A DNA stretch of 56,407 nucleotides. Origin: an uncultured bacterium. Its GTDB lineage: Bacteria; Krumholzibacteriota; Krumholzibacteriia; LZORAL124-64-63. Made by a program: the position numbers and the translations under genes. The stretch lies in contig CALEMW010000029.1 in assembly GCA_937910695.1 (NCBI GenBank), forward strand, positions 1-56,407, given 5' to 3'. The notes under the pieces are model-generated. The model worked only from the letters and a program-made list of their open reading frames with translations. It was not told the DNA's origin and made no database searches. This document shows, one piece after another, positions 18,852 to 25,344 of this stretch (position 1 is the first letter of the stretch; each line of letters begins with the position of its first letter).

Positions 18852-20459
18852 CTACTGACTGATGGCCTTGCCTGCGAGCACGGAATGCAACGCCTCTTCG
18901 ATCTCCTTGAGTTCGTTCCTGAAGAAGAACTTCTCGGTGTCGAAGGGCTGGAGCAGGTCGACCGTGTTCTGCTCCTGATCGTACTTCGCCAGGAAAACGC
19001 GGTCCATCCATTCCATGTTGCGGCCCTCGGTGAACTTCAGGGCGAAGGCCGTCTCGCCGCCGACTTCCACGGTGCCGAGGATGGAGATCTTGCCGGCCGA
19101 CGTGGTCATCGAGATGTAGCGCGACGGACGGTTGATCGAGGCCAGGGAGCGATGGATCCGGCTGGCCACCGCGTTGACCTCCGCCAGGGGCGCGGCGAAG
19201 TAGGCCTGCTCGCCGGTCGGACGCGCGCAGTACATCGAATGGAAGCCGATGCCCAGGGTCGCCAGCAGGTTCGCCAGATCGATCCAGTTCCGGGACGAGC
19301 GCTCGACGTCGATGCGGCCCTGCTCGTCCTCGAACATGCTGATGTGCTTCATGATCGGACTCTGGCTGCGCAGGACCACGCCGTGCTTCTGCAGTCGACG
19401 GACGGCGGCGATGGTGCTGGGGTTGAGCAGCTCGCGCGGCGTCGAGAAGTGGGACATCCAGGCCAGCTGGATCCCGTTCTCGTTCAGCATGTCGAAGACC
19501 TTGAGCATCTCGTCGTAGCGCGGCGAGAGGATCATCTCGGGATGATAGGAGAGCATCCGTGAGGCGAAGCGGATCGTGCGGATGTGCAGCAGTTCCGGGT
19601 CCGAGATGATCGGCAGGGCGTACTGGGCGAAGCGGGAGGCGGACATGTAGCCGGCGTCGCCGCCGGTGATCAGCAGGTCGGTGACTTCCTTGTGCTTGCG
19701 CAGGTAGGCGTGCACCTGGGCCACGTCGCGCTGCAGGAACATGTCCTGGTCGCCGTGCAGCTGGGCGTGGCGGAAGCAGTAGGTGCAGAAGGCGAAGCAG
19801 TTCTGCGTGGTCTTGTCGAAGATCAGCTGGCACTGGGGATACTTGTGCTGGCTCCCCTCGAGAATCTCCAGCACGCCCTCGTCGTTCACGAACCAGGGCT
19901 TGTTCAGCAGCTGGTTTCCGTCGTGGGGGTTGGTCTTCTCGCGGTAGCGGCAGGCGATCTCCGTGCGCGCCTCGGGCGTCGACGCGGCCTGGTAGGCCGC
20001 GACCACTTCGGGATCGATCATCCCGGGCTGCGGGAACACGAGCTGGAACAGGGAATTCCGGGCGAAGTCCTGCCAGTTGATTCCGTTCAGGGCGTGCCGG
20101 GTGGCCAGGAAGCTGTAGACCTCGATGAACAGTTCGCGTTCGTCGATATGTCCGATCTCGATGCCATTCGCCGACAGCACCGAGACCACTTCACGGAACC
20201 CCTCGAGACCCGAATACTGCTGCTTACCCTGGAACAGGAACGGGCTGGTCTCGGTCAAGCCCGAGATGTCCGGATACGTAGCCTGGATGCGGCTCAACAG
20301 TCCCGTCGGCAGCAGGTTCTCGGTGCGGATCACTTCGCGGATCTCGTCCGGATAGCCGTAACGATCCATCATCGAACCAATATCGCGGTCGGTGATGGTC
20401 GCGGGAATCGTACCGCTCAGCATGGGATCGGGGGCATGGAACGTCTCTAGGTGTTTCAT
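18852..20459 (-). CDS. kamA: KamA-family radical SAM 2,3-aminomutase, substrate uncertain
   Basis: 535 residues, about 120 longer than Clostridium lysine 2,3-aminomutase, the extra length being mostly N-terminal. The iron-sulphur motif CFAFCTYC gives Cys221, Cys225 and Cys228; LLITGGDAG matches the GGD(A/P) SAM-binding region; Lys457 in SAGKISILG is the likely PLP lysine. In lysine enzymes two Asp bind the side-chain ammonium. By eye the first falls at Ala412-Arg413 (CARPTG) and the second near Ser450 here, so both appear lost. An arginine there suggests an acidic side chain. The enzyme would shift an amino group from C2 to C3. It heads the operon with the CoA-transferase, aminotransferase and thiolase genes. 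Confidence 0.88.
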   Translation of the reverse strand: MKHLETFHAPDPMLSGTIPATITDRDIGSMMDRYGYPDEIREVIRTENLLPTGLLSRIQATYPDISGLTETSPFLFQGKQQYSGLEGFREVVSVLSANGIEIGHIDERELFIEVYSFLATRHALNGINWQDFARNSLFQLVFPQPGMIDPEVVAAYQAASTPEARTEIACRYREKTNPHDGNQLLNKPWFVNDEGVLEILEGSQHKYPQCQLIFDKTTQNCFAFCTYCFRHAQLHGDQDMFLQRDVAQVHAYLRKHKEVTDLLITGGDAGYMSASRFAQYALPIISDPELLHIRTIRFASRMLSYHPEMILSPRYDEMLKVFDMLNENGIQLAWMSHFSTPRELLNPSTIAAVRRLQKHGVVLRSQSPIMKHISMFEDEQGRIDVERSSRNWIDLANLLATLGIGFHSMYCARPTGEQAYFAAPLAEVNAVASRIHRSLASINRPSRYISMTTSAGKISILGTVEVGGETAFALKFTEGRNMEWMDRVFLAKYDQEQNTVDLLQPFDTEKFFFRNELKEIEEALHSVLAGKAISQ

Positions 20460-20502
20460 GGCACTGTGCCTCGATTGGAACGGAGGAGCAGGGGTTTGAT
20501 CA

Positions 20503-20520
20503 ATAATGCAGAATCATTAT
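20503..20520. promoter_or_regulatory. inverted repeat upstream of the kamA operon
   Basis: ATAATG-N6-CATTAT, a perfect 6-bp inverted repeat, lies 44 bases before the kamA start. Its AT-rich dyad is compatible with an operator (for example a T-N11-A LysR box), but no regulator is assigned. Confidence 0.35.
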
Positions 20521-20609
20521 CGGCAGCAAAACAACGGCCCACAAACGAATTACATTCATTGTGACATGACGTTTGGTAATGATGGGGTTCGGTCGGGTCG
20601 GACAGGAAC

Positions 20610-21026
20610 TCAGGGGGCGACGGCGTCAAGGGGCTGGAAGATCCGCTTCATCTCGTCGGTCAAAGCGACGGGTCGGCCGCTGCCACGGTCCATCGCCACA
20701 TGGACCGTCGCGGCCCGCGCCACGACCGAGCCGTCAGCCGTAAGGAAGGTATAGGACAGACTGAAGGAGCGTTCCCCGGATTTCGCCAGCCTCAGCTCTA
20801 CCCGGATCTCGTCGCCCAGACCGATGGGTTTCAGGAAATCGGCCTCGCAATGGACCGTCGGCAGGATCGGCCCTCCACCCTTCAGGCGCCCGACGACCGA
20901 GACCGACACATGGGCCTGGAGCTCCTCGAAGGCCTCCTGCGCCATTTCCAGCAGCCGGGGGGAGAAGAGCAGGCCAGCGGCGTCGGTGTGGCGCAGGCCG
21001 ATGGTCTGGGTGTGGGTCCAGGTCAT
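20610..21026 (-). CDS. 4-hydroxybenzoyl-CoA-thioesterase-like hot-dog thioesterase
   Basis: 138 residues, one hot-dog domain. The active-site Asp is in RHTDAAGLLFSPRLLEMAQEAFEE, the usual 4HBT signature (Y/H-x-D-x-x-G). ADFLKPIGLGDEIRVELRLAKSGERSFSLSY is also typical. Family members hydrolyse acyl-CoA thioesters in the cytoplasm. The ATG at 21026 has GGAGG five bases upstream. It lies 150 bases upstream of kamA on the same strand; it might release a CoA ester from the same pathway, but the gap holds the kamA promoter region, so co-transcription is uncertain. Confidence 0.88.
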   Translation of the reverse strand: MTWTHTQTIGLRHTDAAGLLFSPRLLEMAQEAFEELQAHVSVSVVGRLKGGGPILPTVHCEADFLKPIGLGDEIRVELRLAKSGERSFSLSYTFLTADGSVVARAATVHVAMDRGSGRPVALTDEMKRIFQPLDAVAP

Positions 21027-21310
21027 GGTTCCTCCGGGGGCACAGTTGTGGCGCCGTGGATGTTCCCCATTCCGTAGTCGGTCGGACGCCTCGAGCCCAA
21101 CAGCGACAAGGTAGCATGTCACAAGCACAGCTTGCTAGAACTCTGGACATGCTCCGGTTCGGTAATTGGCAGGCAAGTCCACTGCATATTCGACAAGCCC
21201 GACGTATATTTTGAAGGGACAACCCAGCGTATTTTCAGAGAGAATGTTGCTTTACCAATATTTTACCAGCGGCCTCTTACTGACAAATTGCTTCATAAAT
21301 GAGGTCGGAT

Positions 21311-21359
21311 CTAACTGCTTAATCGACAGGTCGGATGAATAAATGGAAGGGACAGGATG
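21311..21359 (+). repeat. direct repeat copy 1, contains IS-end-like core
   Basis: Begins CTAACTG, then TCGACAG, then GGATGAATAAATGGAAGGGA. It pairs with the copy 151 bases downstream, and its right part (21332-21354) matches the right inverted end of the element at 22315-23580. Best read as the surviving right end of a lost insertion sequence. Confidence 0.6.
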
Positions 21360-21461
21360 AAAAATAATGGAGTGACATGGTCGCGTTTAGAACTATATTC
21401 GGAGATTGAATTGAGAACCTCGCTCATTTAGCTTACGCGCTTACTTATTGTGATCGATCGC

Positions 21462-21510
21462 CTAACTGTTTCTTCGACAGCCCGGACGAATAAATGGAAG
21501 GCATAGGAGG
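21462..21510 (+). repeat. direct repeat copy 2, contains IS-end-like core
   Basis: Begins CTAACTG, then TCGACAG, then GGACGAATAAATGGAAGG. It differs from copy 1 at about ten positions. It ends just before the start of the SpoIIAA-like gene, and its AGGAGG-containing tail supplies that gene's ribosome binding site. Confidence 0.6.
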
Positions 21511-21519
21511 TATTCAGGG

Positions 21520-21879
21520 ATGAGCAAGAACTTCGTTATCCACAACCCCAAAGGGATCACCTACATCAAGTTCACCAAAGAAGCGGAGTTGACCGATCTA
21601 CTCAGCGCGATGGACGACATCGCCGCCCGTCCCGACTCCGACTATCGGTTATGGGATATGAGCAACGGTGTGAGACTGAGCGGACAGGATGTCACGAAGG
21701 TCGCGGAGTACGGAATGGAGAAGTTCACTAGGCCGGGGAAGTCCGCAATCATCGCCCCTGAAAATGTTTCGTTCGCGACGGTAAGCCTCGGCACCGTCCG
21801 CCATAACGACGACCTGGTCGAGCAACAAGTCTTTCGCTCGCGGCAGGACGCCGTGGCCTGGCTCAATCGGAAGAAGTGA
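21520..21879 (+). CDS. small SpoIIAA/STAS-like protein
   Basis: 119 residues, soluble, no signal. The alternation of short strands and helices, with an early VIHNPKGITYIKFTKEAELTDLLSAMDDI and a final LVEQQVFRSRQDAVAWLNRKK, resembles SpoIIAA-like (STAS/SEC14 fold) proteins, but I could not identify a diagnostic motif. AGGAGG lies about 12 bases before the ATG. The gene sits between insertion-sequence remnants, so it may be mobile cargo or a host gene left intact between insertions. Function unknown. Confidence 0.65.
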   Translation: MSKNFVIHNPKGITYIKFTKEAELTDLLSAMDDIAARPDSDYRLWDMSNGVRLSGQDVTKVAEYGMEKFTRPGKSAIIAPENVSFATVSLGTVRHNDDLVEQQVFRSRQDAVAWLNRKK

Positions 21880-22009
21880 TTCCTTGGATTCTCAGATGCA
21901 ACCTGCGAGCTGCCACATTGGACTTCCCCGCTAACGCAGACGCCCGCGGGCCATCGTTTGAGTTACGTTCGAACACATCGCGTCTTAATCCGCAGTACCG
22001 TTTCGCCGG

Positions 22010-22032
22010 TGTGCCTGTCGTTTATTCCGTCC
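22010..22032 (+). repeat. left-end-like inverted repeat of a decayed insertion sequence
   Basis: TGTGCCTGTCGTTTATTCC resembles the left end of the element at 22315. It lies about 50 bases before the decayed transposase fragment at 22061-22300, the same layout as in the better-preserved copy. Confidence 0.55.
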
Positions 22033-22060
22033 GCATTGGTATCATTGCAGTTACACCGCT

Positions 22061-22300
22061 ATGATTCTAGCATGTCTGGATGCTCAAATTCACTCTGATC
22101 GCCCTCGCCTCGCTCTTCAGATCTCGCAGACAGCTCACCCTGGAGAACATCGCCTACGCCATCAGCTTGAGGTTCTTCAGCACAACGCCAAGAGACCTGT
22201 CCATAAGCGACGAGGGGCAGGACTTCGCCTAGGCCGACGGCCGCTTGGGCGATGGGATCGTAGCGATCATCCCCGCAGGTCCACATTCCCAATCATACGT
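22061..22300 (+). pseudogene. remnant of transposase N-terminal region
   Basis: One frame gives LIALASLFRSRRQLTLENIA; a frameshifted frame continues RHQLEVLQHNAKRP. These match the start of integrase-core transposases of the kind preserved just downstream (RSAFKSRESLILENAALRHQISVLQRN). Frameshifts and in-frame stops break it. An older, degraded copy of the same type of element. Confidence 0.6.
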
Positions 22301-22314
22301 CGAGCCACTATAGG

Positions 22315-23580
22315 TGTGCCTTCTGTTTATTCATCGGCCCTGCTACTAAAGGATTTACGAGGTCGGGCCGATGATTCCAGATTATGCGCATACTTGCTCT
22401 TCAGATACTGCGTTCGGCTTTCAAATCCCGCGAGTCCCTGATCCTCGAAAACGCGGCCTTACGCCATCAGATCTCAGTCCTACAGCGCAATTGTAGCAGA
22501 CCCACGCTTCGATAGCGAGATCGCGCCTTCTGGGATGTCCTCAGCTGCCTCTGGCCCAACTGGCGCAGATCACTGTTCATCGTCCAACCGAAGACGGTCG
22601 TCAACTGGCACCGCAAGGGATTCCGGTTCTACTGGAGATGGAAGAGCCGCCACCGGTGGCCAGGTAGGCCGAGATTGTCACGTGAATGCGTGAGCTGATC
22701 CGGCAGATGTCGACGGCGAACCCATTGTGGGGCGCACTACGCATCCATGGTGAGCTACTCAAGCTGGGAATCGGAGTCAGCCAGGCGACGGTATCCAAGT
22801 ACATGGTCAAGCCGGAGCATCGACCCTCGCAGTCCTGGCAGACCTTCCTGACTAACCACGCCTCGGACATTGTCTCGATCGATTTCTTCACCGTACCGAC
22901 GGTGACCTTCCGAGTGCTCTACGTCTTCCTGGTACTCGACAATGCGAGACGGAAGATCATCCACTTCAACGTGACCACGAACCCGACAGCAGCATGGACG
23001 GGCCAGCAGATCGCCGAGGCTTTCCCATGGGAGACCGCACCGAGATACCTCATCCGGGATAACGACGGGATCTTCGACTTCACTCACCGGGTGTCGGCGA
23101 TGGTCATCAAGCAGGTTCGGACAGCAAAACGATCGCCCTGGCAGAACCCGTATGTCGAGCGGGTGATCGGGTCGATTCGGAGAGAATGCCTGGACCATGT
23201 GATCATCTTCGATGAGCGGCATCTCAAGCGGGCGCTCAAGGAGTACTTGGGTTACTACCATCGAAGCCGAACTCATCTGGGGCTGGAGAAGGACTGTCCG
23301 GTAGTGAGATCAGTCGAGCTTCCAAGCCTGGGGCCGATCCACACCGAGCCAGTTCTCGGCGGGCTGCATCATCTCTACACGAGGATGGCAGCGTAGTCGT
23401 TTAGCCTCGGGATATTTGGGGGCAACTTGATGGGTTGGTCTACCTTGATCCGCCTACGGACCACATTTCCTCGTGACGCCACTCCCCGACACAGAACTTG
23501 AACCGCTCAGGACCGATTTCCCTCAAACCGGCAAGCCCGCACATCTGATTTGACCACCGGATGAATAAATGGAAGGGACA
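22315..23580 (+). mobile_element. insertion sequence, IS3/IS481-like integrase-core type, inactivated
   Basis: About 1.27 kb bounded by inverted ends TGTGCCTTCTGTTTATTCAT (left) and, reading inward from the right, TGTCCCTTCCATTTATTCAT; 18 of the first 22 positions agree. AGG flanks both sides (22312-22314 and 23581-23583), a possible 3-base target duplication. It contains one DDE transposase gene broken by a stop and a frameshift. Family assignment rests on the rve catalytic core only. Confidence 0.75.
22384..23396 (+). pseudogene. integrase-core (rve) transposase, broken by stop and frameshift
   Basis: The N-terminal part reads from an ATG at 22384 (MRILALQILRSAFKSRESL). It hits an in-frame TAG at 22513-22515, resumes in the same frame (DRAFWDVLSCLWPNWRRSLFIVQPKTVVNWHRKGF), then shifts frame near 22680. 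An intact 236-residue frame (22686-23396) holds the catalytic core: Asp in VSIDFFTVP, Asp in IRDNDGIFD, Glu in NPYVERVIGSIRREC. The C-terminal YYHRSRTHLGLEKDCP is also typical. The core alone lacks the DNA-binding N-terminus, so activity is unlikely. Confidence 0.8.
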
Positions 23581-23700
23581 AGGCATCAGCAGCCGGAGAC
23601 TCAGCAGCAGTTCCCGTAAGACTCCGTGATCCGGCGAAACATGTGAGTAGCATGGTGGAGATGACTGTGCGATTCATGGTCCAACAACCGAGGGGGAAAC
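23397..23700. other. non-coding stretch after the insertion sequence
   Basis: Holds the right inverted end of the element (23557-23580), then about 120 bases of leader before the next gene. No coding frame or RNA gene is apparent. Confidence 0.6.
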
Positions 23701-24270
23701 ATGAAATCACTAACGAGTCTTATCCTGCTGGCCGGCCTGACCTTGATGGTCATTGGCGCCAGTCTCGCCTCAGCTCAGGATACCGTTTATCTTGAGTTGT
23801 CCAACCCCGCGAAATCACCCATCCCGCCGAACTGTTCCACCTGGACCGAGTTCTATCCCAACCCCGGCGTGATTCATCATCAGGACGACTATGTCGATAA
23901 CAGCGAAGATGGAGAGATGGCTTTCTGCGACTATATCATGCTCGACGGCGTCTGGAATCACATCGAATGGGTCGGTCCTACCTATCACCTGTCCTGCGGC
24001 GTATACGAGCCCTGGGACAACCCCAATCCGACGGGTGATGATCCCACCTGTGAAACATGGATCGAGATCTATCCCGAGCACGGAAATCTCTGGCATGTCG
24101 ATGGCTTCCAGGACAACGGCGACGGCTTGATCAGTCCCTGTGACATGGTTCTCATCGCCGGCGTGTGGTGTCACATCGATGACATCGGGCTGAACATCCG
24201 CACCAAGCCCGGAACCCCTGTCGACAACGAGAACAAGACGTGGGGCGAGATCAAAGAAGAGTTCGAGTAG
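23701..24270 (+). CDS. small exported protein with two Cys/Trp/His repeats
   Basis: 189 residues, family not recognised. A signal peptide (about 1-25, ASLASAQ) is followed by two copies of a ~50-residue unit. Copy 1 runs from CSTWTEFYPNPG to GVWNHIEWVG; copy 2 from CETWIEIYPEHG to GVWCHIDDIG. Each holds a D-N-x-D-G loop (DNSEDG, DNGDG) followed by CD, recalling dockerin- or EF-like calcium loops. The repeated Cys pair could form disulphides. A strong terminator follows. GAGGGGG precedes the ATG. Confidence 0.75.
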   Translation: MKSLTSLILLAGLTLMVIGASLASAQDTVYLELSNPAKSPIPPNCSTWTEFYPNPGVIHHQDDYVDNSEDGEMAFCDYIMLDGVWNHIEWVGPTYHLSCGVYEPWDNPNPTGDDPTCETWIEIYPEHGNLWHVDGFQDNGDGLISPCDMVLIAGVWCHIDDIGLNIRTKPGTPVDNENKTWGEIKEEFE

Positions 24271-24310
24271 GACTGAAGACTCGTCGACATGTTGTGAGGG
24301 AGAAGACGAC

Positions 24311-24348
24311 GCCGCCCGGTTCTCTGAACCGGGCGGCATTCTGTTTTC
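24311..24348 (+). terminator. strong Rho-independent terminator
   Basis: A perfect 12-bp stem (24311-24322 with 24326-24337) around a 3-base loop, followed by ATTCTGTTTT. It serves the repeat protein gene and, read from the other side, lies beyond the stop of the rhodanese gene (24357). Confidence 0.9.
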
Positions 24349-24356
24349 GAGGTTCG

Positions 24357-25313
24357 TCAATAAGCCGAGGACGCGGGTTGCATCTCGAGCTCATGTCCGG
24401 AATCGATCCAGGCTTGGGATCCGCCATGGTACCAGAGGATGTTCCGCCAGCCCAGATGCGCCGCCTTCGTGGCAGCGAGGCGGCTGCGAATACAATCGGT
24501 CCCGTAACAGAAAAAGACCAAGGGCGTGGCGGCGGGATCGATGTTCGGCCAGTGAAGATCGAGCTGCGACTGGAAGCCCTCCGCAAAGAGGTGTGAGGGC
24601 AGATTGACCGCTCCTGGAATGCTGCCGGCGGAGAAATCCGTGAAGTGCCGCAGATCCATCAGTACGAAATCCCGTGGCGTACCACCAGTCGCCGCTGTCG
24701 GCGACATCATCTCCACGAGCTGTTCGGTCTCGATGATGTGCACGAGCGGCCTGGTGATGTCGGACCGCCAGTCGTCGATACCGCCGGGATAGATCCGCAC
24801 CGAATCGACCCCGGCCTGTCGCAACATCAGGTAGGCCAAGCTCTGCAGCTGCACCGTGCCGCCACAGAGGATGAACTCGGATTCCATGTCGATGCGCGTG
24901 GCCGGACGGGGGCCGTGCTCCTTCAGGGTTTTCCGCAGGGTCGCTCCGTCGGGCACACCCCCGTCGGCATCCAGGAGCAGAGTAGGGTCCAGAGGAAGAC
25001 TGTGGGGAATGTGTCCGTCTCGCCACCGGGTGCCTTCGAGGTTGAGCTGAAAGGTCAGTTCACCGTCATACCGGTTGGCAAGGATTTCCGCCTGGTCGCC
25101 GGTCAGCGAATACAGGCTGAGCAGTTCGTATCCCTCGCAACCGTAGTGCTCTGCGACATAGGCTGCGTCTACAATGATGCGGGGGTAGACCGGTGCGGGT
25201 TCATCGTCGCGCAGCCAGGGAGGATAGACCCTGCCGGCATGGACCGGTGCGAGCATGCCCAAGGCGATCAGAATCGAAATCACGATGAACACACGCAACA
25301 GCCGCAACTTCAT
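24357..25313 (-). CDS. exported protein with two rhodanese-like domains
   Basis: 318 residues with a signal peptide (LLRVFIVISILIALGMLAPVHA). Two rhodanese-like domains follow. The first ends with FILCGGTVQLQSLAYLMLRQAG and IYPGGIDDW; the second has DLRHFTDFSAGSIPGAVNLP, then VFFCYGTDCIRSRLAA and GGSQAWIDSGHE. A Cys is present at each active-site position, though the second loop (CYGTDCIR) is closer to the usual pattern. Rhodaneses transfer sulphane sulphur; exported tandem forms may act on thiosulphate or polysulphide. The ATG at 25313 follows GGGGTGATC. The Ycf48-like gene ends 31 bases upstream, so both are probably one operon. Confidence 0.82.
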   Translation of the reverse strand: MKLRLLRVFIVISILIALGMLAPVHAGRVYPPWLRDDEPAPVYPRIIVDAAYVAEHYGCEGYELLSLYSLTGDQAEILANRYDGELTFQLNLEGTRWRDGHIPHSLPLDPTLLLDADGGVPDGATLRKTLKEHGPRPATRIDMESEFILCGGTVQLQSLAYLMLRQAGVDSVRIYPGGIDDWRSDITRPLVHIIETEQLVEMMSPTAATGGTPRDFVLMDLRHFTDFSAGSIPGAVNLPSHLFAEGFQSQLDLHWPNIDPAATPLVFFCYGTDCIRSRLAATKAAHLGWRNILWYHGGSQAWIDSGHELEMQPASSAY

Positions 25314-25344
25314 GATCACCCCATCATTCATCACTGGAATGGTG

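Larger units (their letters stand above)
21027..21519. other. 493-base AT-richer non-coding stretch with two repeat copies
   Basis: No convincing gene. The composition is clearly more AT-rich than the surroundings. It contains two related ~48-base direct repeats (see separate entries), each including the GAATAAATGGAAGG core that also forms the insertion-sequence ends at 22315 and 23580. A 24-codon frame at 21357-21431 follows a purine-rich stretch but has no other support. Confidence 0.7.

Noticed and set aside
21357-21431. 24-codon frame after a purine-rich stretch
   Set aside because: No conservation can be judged and it lies in an insertion-sequence remnant; probably chance.
21311-23580. 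Repeated short motif considered as a CRISPR array
   Set aside because: Spacing is irregular, the copies occur in both orientations, and two of them bound a transposase; no cas genes are present.
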